In this document: positions 1-12,420 of the stretch, one piece after another
How the letters are laid out: each line of letters opens with the position of its first letter
How positions within the stretch are numbered: position 1 is the first letter of the stretch
From: Hydrangea macrophylla
Lineage: Eukaryota > Streptophyta > Magnoliopsida > Cornales > Hydrangeaceae
DNA length: 64,000 nt
Reading direction: 5' to 3'
NCBI GenBank assembly: GCA_033977485.1
Contig: CM066989.1
Location: 32,403,095-32,467,094 of the forward strand
The notes under the pieces: generated by a model
The model's database searches: none
Told to the model about the DNA's origin: nothing
Seen by the model: the letters and a program-made list of their open reading frames with translations, nothing else
Made by a program: the position numbers and the translations under genes

Positions 1-35
1 AAAGAAAAAGAAAGGGAAGAAGAAGGCTGGCACTA

Positions 36-1124
36 GTGGTTCCAGTCCCTAAGATTGCAAAATCTAGGGAAAAAGGTAATGGCAAGGGGAAGGCAGGTGG
101 TCAAGGTAAAGAAAAATGTTTCCAATGCGGGGATAAAGGCCACTGGAAGAGGAACTGTCTGAAATTCTTGGCTACGAGAGTTCAAGGTATGATCAAATCA
201 TATGTGATTGAAGTAAATTTTATAACGGATACTTTGAACACTTGGTGCATTGATTCTGGTGCAACTAACCATACCTGTAATTCATTGCAAGGGTTCAGAT
301 CATCCAGGAGATGCAGTGATGGGGATATCGTGCTTACTCTAGGTTCTACTACAACCATTTCTACGGTTGCTATAGGAGTAGTAGCTTTAGAATTTCCAGA
401 CAATCAAGTTTTGATTTTATCAAATATAATTTACGTCTCTCTAATGAGACGTAATTTAATTTCATTTTCAGAACTTTTAAATAAAAATTATTCTTTCTTT
501 TTTGGAACTGAAGTTGTGATAAAAAGATATGGCGCTTTTGTGTGTTCTGGTATTAAGTCAAATGGTTTATATGTGATTACTCCAATTATTTCTATGAATT
601 CTAATATGGAACTTAATAACTTAGTGGTAACTGTACCGTCTAAAAGAAAGGAACCTTTCACTAAGCTAACAAGGCTTTGGCACATGAGGTTAGGTCATAT
701 CAATCTAAACAGTATTGGTAGACTAGTCAAAGAAGGGGTCTTAGGCAATTTGGTTCTCGAACGAATAGAAGTCTGTGAATTATGTTTAGAGGATAAAATG
801 ACCAAAAGGCCCTTTTCTGTAAAGGGCAACAAAATCAATGCATTGTTAGAATTATTTCATAATGATGTATGTGGACCAATAAATATTAGAGCTAAGGGTG
901 GTTATGAGTATTTCATTACATTTACTGATGACCACTCTAGGTATGGATATGTGTACCTAATACAACACAAGTCTGAAGCCTTTGAAAAGTTCAAAGAGTT
1001 TAGGGCTAAAGTGGAGAAGCAATTGGGCACACATATCAAGGCCATTCAATCTGATCGAGGTGGCGAGTATCTCTCTAATGAGTTTATTGATCACCTTGTA
1101 CAAAATTGGATTCTGTTAGCATAA
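36..1124 (+). pseudogene. copia-1 gag end, protease, pre-integrase and first half of integrase
   Basis: This is an open stretch of about 362 codons. A CCHC zinc knuckle (CFQCGDKGHWKRNC) is at about 117-159. The protease active-site motif CIDSGATNHT follows at about 246. The GAG-pre-integrase signature LWHMRLGHIN is at about 676, followed by a CELCLEDK pair of cysteines. The integrase catalytic core is seen at NDVCGPI (near 862) and SDRGGEYLS (near 1049). The frame is lost just after the second catalytic Asp, so the third catalytic residue lies in a shifted, damaged stretch (1125-1330). The piece is a remnant, not a functional gene. Confidence 0.85.
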
Positions 1125-1424
1125 CAGTGTAGCAGAGAAAAGGAACCGGGCTCTTTTAGACATGACTTGGTCGATGATGAGTTATTCAGAAGAGTTGCCA
1201 TTATTTCTTTGGGGTTATGCTTTGGAAACCGGTGCGTACATACTAAATCATGTTCCAAGCAAATCTGTTTCCTAAGACACCACGAGAGATGTAGATTAGA
1301 CGCAAGCCCTCTTTGTAACATCTTCAGTTATGGGGGTGTCCAGCACATGTGCTGAAAGGAAAGATGAGCAAATTAGAATCAAGATCGGAAGTATGTTCCT
1401 TTATAGGGTATCCAAAGGGTACTT
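1125..1424 (+). pseudogene. copia-1 integrase C-terminal half, frameshifted
   Basis: Pieces of integrase can be read in shifting frames, for example words resembling EKRNRALLDM and YALETGAYILN around 1136-1245, separated by stops. The same region gives short unrelated open frames that I treat as shadows. It links the protease/integrase stretch to the reverse transcriptase part and shows decay by small indels. Confidence 0.6.
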
Positions 1425-2600
1425 ATGGATGGTATTTTTTTTTATCCAAGAGAACAGAAAGTGTTTGTTATTACAAATGCTGTTTTCTTAGAGGATGATT
1501 ATATCATGAACCATAAACCTAAAGGAATGATAGATCTGAGAGAAATAGATGGAGAGCCATTTATTCCTCCAATAGTTGAAAATGATGTAAGACAAGAAAA
1601 TACCACATGTTCACCCATTTCCGCACCGGTACCTCATCGTAGTGGGAGGATGGTCAGCCAGCCTGACAGATACATGTTCTTAGGAGATGTTTTTGAAGCT
1701 GTCTCCATAGAATTTGAATCTGATCCTGCCACGTACGAAGAGGCTATGACTGATGTTGATTTAGCTCATTGGGTCAAGGCTATGAAGGCTGAGTTGGAGT
1801 TTATGAATTCTAATCAGGTCTGGGATCTTGTAGAACTTCCAACCAATATTAAACCCATTGGCTATAAGTGGGTTTACAAGAGGAAAAGAGGATCTGATGG
1901 AAAGGTTGAGACTTTTAAGGCGAGGTTTGTAGTGAAAGGTTATACTCAGAGAGAGAACATTGACTATGAGAAAACCTTATCACCGGTGGCCATGCTCAAG
2001 TCCATCCGAATACTCTTTTCCATTGTGGCATGCCTAGATTGTGAGATCTGGTAGATGGACGTCAAGACTGCATTCTTGAATAGCAATCTTGAGGAAGACA
2101 TCTATATGCAGCAACCAGAAGGGTTCATAGCTGGTAGAAAAGGTAACTTGGTATGCAAGCTGCAAAAGTCCATTTATGGACTTAAGCAAGCATCCAGGAG
2201 TTGGAACATTTGATTCGACCATACGGTCAAGTCATTTGGTTTCATGCAGAATCTGGATGAACCTTGTGTATACAAGAAATGTAAAAGTAAGGTGGTAGCT
2301 TTTCTTGTGTTTTATGATAATGACATCCTAGCTACTCATTGGGAATAATGTAGGGGCATTATCATCAATAAAGGTTTGGCTAGCTAGTACTTTCGATATG
2401 AAGGATCTAGGAGAGGCTAGCTATATCATTAGGATAAAGCTCTTTTGAGATCGTAAGCGAAAGATAATGGGATTATCTCAAGCTGGTTATATCGATAAAG
2501 TGCTAACTAGGTTTTTCATGGATAATTCAAAGAAAGGTATATTACCTTTCAGACATGGTTTTAGCCTCCAAGGATCAATGTCTTAAGACACACTAGGAGA
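1425..2600 (+). pseudogene. copia-1 reverse transcriptase, broken
   Basis: The stretch open to 2054 holds the copia linker and the RT start (WVYKRKRGSDGKVE, then KARFVVKGYTQ and the YEKTLSPVA motif near 1966). A TAG at 2052-2054 interrupts it; downstream, MDVKTAFLN and [10 protein letters not shown] (about 2055-2205) continue in the same frame up to another stop. The catalytic box that is normally YVDD reads as YDND at about 2312-2323, so it has lost its usual form. Further stops and indels follow to about 2600. Confidence 0.8.
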
Positions 2601-2695
2601 GGAATCGCATGGTAAGAATTCCCTATGCCTCGGCAGTGAGAAGTCTCATATATACGATGCTATGCACTAGATTAGATATTTGATTTACCGTTGGC

Positions 2696-3294
2696 ATGGT
2701 TAGCAGGTATCACTCGAATCTAGATCCAGAACACTGGAAAGCTGTCAAGCACATTCTTAAGTACTTGACAAGGACTAAAGATTACATACTTATGTATGGC
2801 GGCGATGAATTGATTCTAGTAGGATACACTGACTCGGACTTTATGTCAGATAAAGATTCGAGGAAGTCAACATCCGGAGATCTCTTTACCCTCGGAGATG
2901 GTACAGTTAGTTGGAGGAGCATTAAGTAGAAATGCAGTGTAGACTTAACTACAAAAGTTGAGTATATGGCTGCTTGTGAAGCTGCAAAGGAAGCTGTTTG
3001 GCTCAAAAAGTTTCTCATGGAACTTGGGGTGGTACCATCGTCTCTATCACCTATTACTCCATACTGCAATAATAGTGGGGCAGTGGCATAGTCCAAAGAG
3101 CCAAGGAACCATGGAAAGGGAAAGCACGCAGAAAGGAAGTATCATCTCATTCAAGATATAGTCTAGCGTGGAGATGTGATTGTTACCAAGATTGCCACAG
3201 CTGACAATCTTGCGGATCCGTTTACAAAGGCTTTACCACAGAAAGTCTTTGATCATCATCTAGATAGTTTAGGTCTCAGATGTAGTGGGTTGTG
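2696..3294 (+). pseudogene. copia-1 RNase H, broken
   Basis: RNase H words are clear: HWKAVKHILKYL at about 2732, GYTDSDF at about 2822, then STSG and VSWRS. A TAG follows WRSIK at about 2927-2929. Beyond it VEYMAACEAAKEAVWLKK and ATADNLADPFTKALPQ are readable, with further in-frame stops. The coding remnant ends just before the purine tract and the LTR. Confidence 0.8.
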
Positions 3295-3310
3295 AGTGCA
3301 AGTAGGAGTT

Positions 3311-3534
3311 TGTTGGGATTGTGCCCTCAAACCTCGTCTTTATGTATTTGACATTTGGCATTTTTATGTGGCTATCACTTTACATTTTAATGTGTATGTT
3401 TTCATGAGATGATTATTGTAATCCATAAGTATCAAAGTAGGTAATTCGTTTATGTGTGAGATACATATGTGTGAGATACGAATTACTATTCTTAAATACT
3501 TAGAACTTGTCACAGTGGATGATGAGACTGGATA
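3311..3534 (+). repeat. copia-1 3' LTR, first part
   Basis: The LTR starts with TGTTGGGATTGTGCCC directly after the RNase H remnant and a purine-rich tract. It is cut at 3534 by the CACTA element. The sequence resumes at 19461 and runs to 20783, so the undisturbed LTR would be about 1.55 kb. TG at the start fits canonical copia LTRs. Confidence 0.8.
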
Positions 3535-3760
3535 CACTACACTATATGGCTTCATTTGTAACGGACATTTTTTAAGATTTGTTACGGACATAACCGTTAC
3601 GAATTTGTAATGGTTACATCTGTTACAAATAAAAAAAAATCCGTTATAAATATAAAAAAAAGTGTTACAAATGCTTATTTATATGATTTATTTATTTTGT
3701 AACGGTTCAAAATATAAAAAGTAACAGTCAATTACCGTTGCAATTTTTTACCTGATTTAA
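3535..3760. repeat. CACTA left terminal inverted repeat and subterminal repeats
   Basis: The TIR is followed by about ten degenerate copies of GTTACAAAT / TAACGGTT in both orientations up to about 3750. In En/Spm elements such subterminal motifs are binding sites for the element's DNA-binding protein. Confidence 0.75.
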
Positions 3761-4747
3761 AAAATTATATTATAAAAAATAAGTTAATATCTCATAAACC
3801 GATCTCATAAGATATCTCATATGTCATACTAGAATAGGGCCACACACTCCGTGTGTGTGCCAATTTATTTGTTTTTTCGACATTTTTTTTGGGCCAACTA
3901 TTTTAGGCAGCTGTAGACACCCCATTTTGTCGGCTGCCACATTTAGGAGACCTATAGCTTGGTGGTTTACAATGATCGAAACGACTCAAAAAGGACTCCT
4001 GGAAGTTAGTTCTATCTCTCGAAATGCTCAGAAATTGGAATATATGACCAAAAAGCCCCTGAAAGCCCAAACACTCCAAGATTTGGTCTGAAAACATGTT
4101 ATGTCATAAAAAAAAACTATAAATGAATTTTGAAGCAAAATCAGATGAAATTGTCAGCTCCCAGAGACCCTCGGAAGTCCCGGAAGTTCCCCGAAAGTCC
4201 CCGTTGACCGGTTTGACCAAAATCTTTCGAATTCTCCAGAAAGTTCCTAGATCATTCTAGTTCGTGTGAAAAGTACTAAAATGAGTTTTAAAAGAAAATC
4301 GAACAAAAACGTCAGCTCCCGGAAGCTCCCAGAGGTTCCCAGAACTTCTTGGAAATCATAGGTTTGACCAATTTGACCTAAGAATGGACTTTGAAACCGG
4401 AGTGTCGTATTATTTTTCAAACATTTTTCATGGATACTAGAGGTCAATAGCTTTTCAACGGTATATCGCACATAATTTTTGGATTTAAAACGAATTTATT
4501 ATGAATTTTCGAAGGTGAAAAAGGCGATCAAATTGACTTTTATCGCGAATACCGAAAAACTTTTCAAAGTGACCTATCTTCGAACTATTTTTTATGGAAA
4601 GTAGAATCCATTACATTTCCAACGGTATATCACAACCTTATTTTGGAGTTCGTATGCATTTTCTGCAAATTTTGGAAGAAATAGGGCCTTTTTGCGAATA
4701 CCGGGACCTCTGGGGGCCTAAATACAATTTTTTGGGCATCTGAGGAG

Positions 4748-4813
4748 CAGTGCTGCGGCGGCACTGGGCCACTGCCGCGGCGGCACATGGCCAGTGCCGC
4801 GGCGGCACTCAAC
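4748..4813 (+). repeat. GC-rich 22-bp tandem repeat, three copies
   Basis: There are three 22-bp units with the core GCCGCGGCGGCAC in otherwise AT-rich LTR sequence. Each unit is close to palindromic. They lie about 150 bp upstream of the LTR TATA box. Confidence 0.8.
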
Positions 4814-4953
4814 CCCCGCAGAGTCCATTTTTGTAATTTATTTTGGGGGTCCAAATTGAATAATTGAAGACCAAAACGATATAGTTTTATGTTCACAGAT
4901 GTTTGGGACCAATGGGAGCACTTTCTAAATCCCAATACCATCTCAAATTGGCC

Positions 4954-4961
4954 TATATAAA
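4954..4961 (+). promoter_or_regulatory. TATA box of the Tat/Ogre-like LTR
   Basis: TATATAAA lies in a CCTATATAAACC context inside the LTR, followed within 40 bp by sequence rich in GAGAG and AAGTG, as at plant LTR transcription starts. Confidence 0.5.
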
Positions 4962-7184
4962 CCCCCCTTTGCTCTTCATTTTAGAGGGGCCAAGTGCAAA
5001 GTTTGAGAAAGTTGTAGAGAGAAAGAGAGAGAAATATGTTTAGAAGAGAGAAATGGAGCTTCTCCCACTGATTTTCTATAAGAAAGTGAGTTTTAATTTT
5101 GTTTCTTCCATCACTTCTCTTATACTTCACATTCAAATACCCCCCAATCACCATTCTTGAGCATTCTTGAGTTAGGAAGCTACTTCCATCTCTAAATGTC
5201 AATATCTATGAGTGAAACACCAAGCTACAAGTCCAATATCACATTGATTATCATCTATTAATTGCTATTTACTTGCTTGTTTATATATATATTCATCTCT
5301 GCTTCTCCCATTTCTTCTTGATTTTTCTTTAATTACTTACTAGTTCATCATCATCTAAGTGGTGACATGAAGTTTGAGGTGTGTAAATCCTTATGGATAG
5401 TAGCTCTTGACCTCAAAAACATGTTTGATAGATGATGATTTCAACTTCAATACATTCCTATGTATTCTTGAAGTTGTTTTCAAAATAAAACAATATTCTC
5501 CAACAATCTTGGAGGTTCTTGATATGGGTTCAAATGTTGATATTTCAAGTGGTCATAATCTTTATTTAAGTGCTGAAAATATACTTTCAAAACCTCTATT
5601 TCAAAACCCCTCTTAAACACCTCATTTTGATTTCAAAGAATAAAATCATAGTCCTTCCCAAAACCTTCAAAACAGTGAGTTATCTAACATCAAAGAATTA
5701 TTCTGAGTTAAATACCCAATATATGAATGCAAGACCACTTGGAAAGTCTTTCTAACTCATTATAGAACACCCGTGATTTTTGGTTTGACTTGAAAATACT
5801 TGGAAGTGGTCCATTTGGACCCAAAAATTATCTCTAGATATTCTATTTTTGCTATCACAACAGCTTGGTTGACTTTCAACTTGTTTTATAGAAAACTTTT
5901 CCAAACAGAGTGGTCCCAACCCATTTTTCCTTTGAACATTAGTGTCTTAGGGAACCCTTTGCATAATATAGACCTCTAGATGTTCTGTTTTCATTTTATA
6001 AGATTTTTTTGACATTTTAGTCGATGATACGGATTCTGTTTCTGAATGACCTCTATTGTTTATATGATTTCTCTCAATCTGTATTAGTTATTGAGTATTG
6101 GCTTTTTGATTTGTGTTATAAACACACTAAGGATGATCTCCATAAAAAATCATGCATTTAAAACATTTCTAACCCTACTTTTCATTTTCCACAAGATCGA
6201 GTTACTGTTCTGTCCACTATTCACAGCGAGCATTCTTTTACTTCCATTCTTTGATTTGATGCTCACATGCACTCCAAATTAGTTCATATCTTAGGAAGTA
6301 GTTCATACTACATTTGTACATATCCCATGATAATTTCTTCTATGCATTCATCCATATTTTAGACTTCTAAGTCACTTTAGAAAGTCCATGTACACAAACA
6401 CACTACAACCTTTTGCGCATTCTAGGATCATACTTTGCATCCATGCAAGATTTGGAGTTTTTGTGACTCTTAATCTAAGAAGATTATAAGGAATGAACTT
6501 GATCATACGCTCATGCTTCCCCTCGATCTAATCTTCTTTTCTCATCAGTCCCGGGGATTGAGAGGTCTCCTTTTCTCAAAGATTAACATGTATCTTTCTA
6601 GCTTGCTAAGCATGCTTTCTTTGATTATTTGTTTCAAGAACAATTCATGTCCCCTTTAGATTAGGAAACTTGATTACTTGATATGTGATTAGGTGATTTT
6701 TTCCTAGGTTTGTTTGTGTGATCTTTCATCTTTGCATTGTGTGATATTTGGCTTAGATTTTATGAATGATATCTTATCTTTTGATCTTCCATTTCAAGAT
6801 TCTTATGTAATGTAAGATACTATTATAGTATTAATTATCGAACCATACATAGTATAAGATGATTATTTGGATGCTAATTAAGGTCCGTCGAGAGACGGGG
6901 TGAGTTGTGGGTGTTTTAGTCGTGACAAAGGCTCCTTCTTCTCTTGTACCAAAACCCTGAGCCAAGTTCATTGGTTATGAAGGGCCGGTGCCCTTTATCC
7001 ATTTGGGTGAGTCAAAATTGGGTTTCTTGGTTCCCTAAAGACCAAGTGGCAACTCTGTATCTGTTTTCAACAGACCTTTTTTCTTCAAATCAACTTTGAT
7101 TTCAAAACTAAAGGAAAGTCAATTTCGAAACCCTGAAAGTAGAAACCGGGGGTGGGCTCATGAAGGCCGTGTGTCCACAGCAGC

Positions 7185-7638
7185 TTTTTTCCATTTGTTG
7201 AAGTAATTTTTTTTTAATTAATTGGACATTTTAATATCCTTCTAATTTTAAGAAGATAAAGTATAATAGTTTAACGGTAATTATAGAGAACTTATAAAAT
7301 AATGTTGGTACCCCTCCCCTTTGCTTATAATAGTATAGATGCCATTTTAACATCATTTTAAGAGAGATAGAGAGGGAGAAGAGGCAAGAGGTATCTCTGC
7401 CTCCACCGTCGGCGTCGTCCACCGCCATAGTCCATCACCGTCGTTATCCACCGACATCCGCAATCGGTCTGGTTTTCTCTCTCTCTCTCTCTCGCTCACT
7501 CTCACTCTCACTCTCACTCTCAAATTTGTTTTTGATTCTCTTAGTGTTTTAACTAGGGCTCAATCTGTGCTGATCGTGTCAATTGTGCGAAGCCACCAAG
7601 TGTTTCAGTCGTGCCCTAGAAATCAGGTTAGGGTTTCA

Positions 7639-7683
<45 letters not shown>

Positions 7684-8948
7684 CTGTGCATAAATCAAGT
7701 TAGGGTTTCATCTTCTCTCTCTGTCTCTTAAATATTTGTGTATATATATATAGGAAGAGAGAGCTGTTAACTATTTGGGATCTCAGAAAAATGGCATTGT
7801 GTAGGAAATTTTTCTCCTGAAACCTCCAGAGGGTCTTTTTGAGATTTCTGAATGAAGATCGATCAAGTATTTAGGCTCTGTTTTTAATTTTTATTTTTAT
7901 TTTTATGCTTCAATATTGATGAATTTGCTTATAGGTTTTGGTTAGATGATGTTGAGTCAAATGCATTATTTTGAATGTGATTTTTTTTGCAAATGTTGAC
8001 ATACTGTATTTGGCTTCTGAGTGGCTAAAGCATTGATAAATTAGTTGCTAGTATGATTTATAATATAAATAAGTTGCTATTGCAAGTTCTTTTCGTCAGC
8101 AATCTAGTTAGCTTGTAAAAATTCATCCCCTTTGAAGACTTCTCAAGTTTTATTATGCTTTTCCACCTTGAGAGATTATAAATTTCATTTAAGTTTGGAC
8201 ATATTTGAATTTTTATAACATTTCTTATTATGAAGAGACGATTAATGAAACTATGCCTTTGGTTCAAATGTTTCCTTTTCTCTTGATTTCACTCTCTGTT
8301 TGTGGGTGTATGTTTGTGCATCTAAACACTCATGTATGAATAGACAGCTACATGCTTGTATACTTTACCTATAAGAATGCTTGTACATATGTGCAGAATG
8401 CATCCTCTCTTTGTTTAGATTTATTTGATTTTTGGTTTAAGCATTACACTTGCAAGAAGAAAAGGACTACAATATGTATTATGTATGTAGCATGTATACG
8501 GACAAGGACACGTGACAACAATGATTACAACAAATCTTTAAAATGTAGGATATAGAGTATAGACACGGCGAATAAAAAATTATATCCTCTTAATAAAATT
8601 ATAATTATAAAAAATTATGTACGTCCCCTTCCATTTCTCAGTAGCATATTGATATTTTCTGCAATGTGATTTTTTGACCATATCTCCTCTATTTATTGGA
8701 TGTAGGAGCCCATAATTTCTGCTTTAGGCTTAAAAAAAAAGGAAAAACAATGATGATTGGAAGTAGGAACCATAATCAATCATGTCCCACTTAATGTGTT
8801 TTGTGTGCACATGTTCTATTTACTCTGCAACATCACATTTTTTTTACTTAATTTTTTGCCTATCTTTCTATCATATTGCCATCATGTGCTTTGTTAATTA
8901 CTGTGACGCTGAGGAAAGTAAAAAAAAAATTCAGCTCCTAGCTTCGTG
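7185..8948. other. CACTA interior, left part: microsatellites, no recognised gene
   Basis: No coding domain is recognised. There are CT-rich microsatellites at about 7472-7520 and a clean (CT)n at 7642-7680. A short duplicated phrase, GTTAGGGTTTCATCT, occurs at about 7627 and 7700 on either side of the CT tract. The segment around 7380-7640 (GC-rich triplets, then CT tracts, then AGGTTAGGG) looks like the 5' untranslated region of a host gene, so gene capture by the CACTA is possible. I cannot identify a gene. Confidence 0.4.
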
Positions 8949-8953
8949 GTTTA

Positions 8954-9774
8954 TATAACACCCGCACATGTGTTATTGCATTTCATTACATTGCCTTGCA
9001 TGATAATGTGATGTGGTGTGTCTTATGACACATGTTTGAGTGAGTTTTGACTCATGAGTCGATTTGTGTATCTGTATTAGAGAACCCATTGAGATGATAT
9101 TGAATGAGAGTTTGGATGTTGTGATGTCTCTCCGAGTATGAGACGTTCACTGTGGAATACTTAAATGTTTATTTGAAAATAAATGCTTACCTGTGTATTT
9201 CAATATCTGTATTATTTCTGGTTTAGAATTTATTCCTGTTGTTAGTTTTAGCATCCTGGTGAGGACGAATTAACACGCTATTAATTTGGTAGGCTAATTA
9301 GCAACTTCGGAAAGTCATGTAGAAATTTGTGTTTTAGCAACCAAACAGAACATAGTCAGAAACTTTTATAATTTTAGAGTTCCAAAAGTAATTTTCTAAA
9401 ATTTTTCATAAAAGTTGATATTTGGACTTTTGATCCATAGGGATCGTACTAGATGGACTTCTGCACGTTCTTTGTACTCGGGTTTTCCTTGGATCTTAGT
9501 TTAAGAGCGTTACTCGGAGGCAAGTGATTCAACTATGTTTTTGAAGTGATTTCTTGACATGTATTCATGTTTTGTGTGAATAGCATGTCTTAATTCATAG
9601 AGATATATTGTGTAGTTCATATTGAGCAATTATATTGATGAGTAGGCCTAATAGCATGGTGATATCTTTTGTTTACCGCGAGCATGGTGATATGTATTTG
9701 AGCATGTTGAGTTGCTTATTTGGGTCGAAGGAGCACGTCGTTACTAAGCCATTTTGTAGAACCGGGCTGTGACT
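8954..9774 (+). repeat. gypsy-1 5' LTR (821 bp, internally deleted)
   Basis: It aligns with 14547-15879 but lacks about 510 bp: it jumps from the phrase TTTTAGAGTT directly to AAGTAATTTTCTA (about 9375-9393). It ends TGAC followed by T where the 3' LTR has A. A degenerate primer-binding site (AGTTTAGAGCC in place of a TGGTATCAGAGC type) follows at about 9778-9788. Confidence 0.85.
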
Positions 9775-9983
9775 TTAAGTTTAGAGCCTTGGGAACGAGC
9801 GACGTTATATGTTGAGTGACGTCGAGTGGAGAGTAAGACTGTGATGATAATATGGTTATCATTGTAGAGATGCTTCATGTGTTTGAATCTATTGTTGATT
9901 GTGATGAACTGTGTATATATATTGTGGCATATCATACATCGTCTTTATGCACCAAACTTAATAGGAAGAGTTCTTGAAACGTT

Positions 9984-11120
9984 ATGGCTGATCCGGTAAG
10001 AGAATTGTCACCACATTCGTGGATGGACCAAATAATGAACATGGTGGGAAACTTTATACAAGCTGTAACTGAAAGAGAGCAGATGAATGTTCAGGCTCCA
10101 CCAGTTGAAGTTCGTTTGCACCGCCAGTATCGCGACCTCAACTCACCATCACAGAACAATTCCATAAATGAAAATCGACTTTGTACCATGGACAGGTTGA
10201 CATAGACTTGGCCGATCATTTGATGATGGACATAGAAAGACATTTCCGTCAGGTGAAATGTACTGACGAGGAGAAAATTTTGTGCACATCCAATACGTTG
10301 ATGGGAGAAGCATTGGATTGGTGGAACAATGTGATTGAAAAAGGAAAGTCGACCACGTGGGAAACATTTAAAGAGGAATTCAACCGACGGTTCTTTCCAC
10401 AATTGGCATATACTCAGAAACGTCAAGAGTTTGCGAGTTTGGTTTAGGGAGATATGACCGTGGGTGAGTATGTTTCTCGTTACAATGCGTTGTTACGTTT
10501 TGGGAAAACTACAGTTCCAACTGATAAGGATAAAGTTCGTAAGTTTGAGGAAGGGCTTAGGGAGAATATTCGTAGCCGTGTAGATATGTTGCAACACCCG
10601 ACTATTTCTTTAGTTGAGAAAGTTGCCCGTATTGCTGAGAAAAGTGTCGATCGTTATCGACAAGGACAACAAGGAAAGAGAGTAAATGACAATAGGGGCA
10701 AGAGCCAACGGAATGCTAAGAAACCGTTCACATAGTGTTTGAGATCGTATATGGGTAGTCAGGGAGGGAATACGTTTATAAGAGACTCGAGATCGTTCCG
10801 CCCGACATGTAACCTGTGACACAGAGGAACCTACTATCAATTGAGCACGTGTTACCTATGTAAGCAATTAGGGCACATCTCAAGAAATTATCCTATGAAT
10901 ACACATGCGATCGCACCGAACACAACCTCGAACACAAAGAGCTATAACCCAGAGATGAGGGTGAAATGTTTCGAGTGTCGATAACCAGGGCATATAGCGA
11001 AGGACTGTCCGAGTAAGAGACAACCGGGAATGAGTACCGGGGCATCGAGTATGCCGAGTGGATCAAAGGCAAGGCAACGAGTGGATAAAGGAAAGGGAGT
11101 CGAACAACAACAAGGATGAT
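9984..11120 (+). pseudogene. gypsy-1 gag remnant
   Basis: ATG at 9984 opens a frame starting MADPVRELSP, frameshifted near 10180. A retrotransposon gag core follows (ALDWWNNVIEKG, then FKEEFNRRFFP), with a TAG at about 10446 and continuation MTVGEYVSRYNALLRF to 10735. Two zinc-knuckle remnants lie downstream: CYLCKQLGHISRN near 10850 (last Cys lost) and CFECR-stop-PGHIAKDC near 10970. Gag would form the particle and bind RNA; this copy cannot. Confidence 0.8.
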
Positions 11121-12420
11121 ACTTTTAGCTCAAGCCGGGGAATACGGATGATATCGTCGTATTAGGTATTCTTCCTATTTGCTCGTATCCTGCATGTATA
11201 CTTATGGATAATGGTTCAATGCATTCATTTGTATCACGTGATTTTGTTAAGCATTTAACTGTTAAGTGTGAACCACTAGGATATGATTTGTGTGTATCAT
11301 TGCCTAGTAGTGAACCGTTAATAACTTCTTCGGTATTCAAGTCGTATGAGATCAAGATAGGTAATAAGGTCTTGAGCCTTGATTTGATTCCGTTGATAGT
11401 AAACTATTTTGATGTTATCTTGGGTATGGATTGGTTATCGGGCAATCAAGCTAGAATTAATTATGAGCAGAAAAGGGTTAGTTTCTATCCGTCAGGACAA
11501 GAAGGGTTTACTTTTTAGGATAAAGGTATAACTGTACCGCCGTACTTGATATCGACAATTCAAGCAAGAAAGATGTTGAAGAAAGGTTGTTCAAGTTTCT
11601 TATGTTCGATTGTCGACACACGAGATCTTGGACCACTAGTAGAAGACATTCCAGTAGTTCGAGAATTTTTAGATGTTTTTCTCGACAAATTACCCGACAT
11701 ATTGATTGAAAGAGAGCTTGAGTTCACAATAGAAGTAGTGCCAGGGTCACAACCAGTATCCAAAGCACCGTACCGAATGGCACTGGTAGAATTGAAAGAA
11801 TTAAAAATTCAGTTAGAAGAGCCACTTGAGAAGGGTTTTATCCGACCTAGTGTTTCACCATGGGGAGCTCCAATTTTGTTTGTGAAGAAGAAGGATGGAA
11901 CAATGCGTATGTGTATCGACTATCGAGAGTTGAATAAGTTAACCGTCAAGAACAAGTATCTATTACCACGAATAGATGACTTGTTTGATCAATTGCAAGG
12001 AGCTCAGGTATTTTCGAAGATTGACTTGAGATCCGGTTATCACTAGTTGAAAGTCAAGGAGGAAGATGTTGAGAAGACAGCTTTTAGAACTAGATATGGT
12101 CACTTTGAATTTTTTATTATGCCATTTGGAGTAACTAATGCACCAGCCACTTTCATGGACTTGATGAATCATGTTTTAAAAGACTATTTAGACGAGTTTG
12201 TTATCGTATTTATAGATGACATTCTAATCTATTCCAAGAGTGTTGAAGATCACAAACACCATTTATAATTAGCCTTACAACGATTACGTGAGAAGAGATT
12301 GTTTGGAAAATTGAAGAAGTATTAGTTTTTGTAGACAAAGATAGCTTTCCTTGGACATATTGTATCAACGAAGGGAATTTCAGTAGATCCTCAGAAGATA
12401 GAAGAAGTTTCCAATTGGTT
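11121..12420 (+). pseudogene. gypsy-1 protease and reverse transcriptase remnant
   Basis: The protease motif, normally DTG, reads LMDNGSMHSF at about 11201, with [12 protein letters not shown] at about 11410. RT follows: [12 protein letters not shown], then [31 protein letters not shown] and, past a TAG at 12044-12046, [12 protein letters not shown] and the catalytic [10 protein letters not shown] (about 12211). More stops lie at about 12266 and 12322. The RT active-site residues survive but the frame does not. Confidence 0.85.

Larger units (their letters stand above)
1..3310 (+). mobile_element. Ty1/copia element 1, internal region (5' end outside window, decayed)
   Basis: The domain order is CCHC zinc knuckle, aspartic protease, GAG-pre-integrase and integrase, reverse transcriptase, then RNase H, which is the Ty1/copia order. 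The element enters from the left edge within gag, so its 5' LTR and primer site are not visible. The reading frame is broken by at least one frameshift near 1125 and several stop codons, so no polyprotein can be made. It ends in a short purine-rich stretch (about 3296-3310), immediately before an LTR that begins TGTTGGGATT at 3311. Confidence 0.9.
3907..7184 (+). mobile_element. Solo LTR of a Tat/Ogre-like Ty3/gypsy element (3912-7179) with TSD GCAGC
   Basis: The element begins TGTAGACACCCC at 3912 and ends GTGTCCACA at 7179, short inverted ends framed by the 5-bp duplication GCAGC (3907-3911 and 7180-7184). No coding domain lies inside. The length of 3268 bp, the TGTAGACACCCC start, and a CAAGTGGCAACTC-type motif near the 3' end (about 7044-7056) fit the very long LTRs of plant Tat/Ogre elements. 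A single LTR flanked by a TSD is the product expected from recombination between the two LTRs of a full element. Confidence 0.8.
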
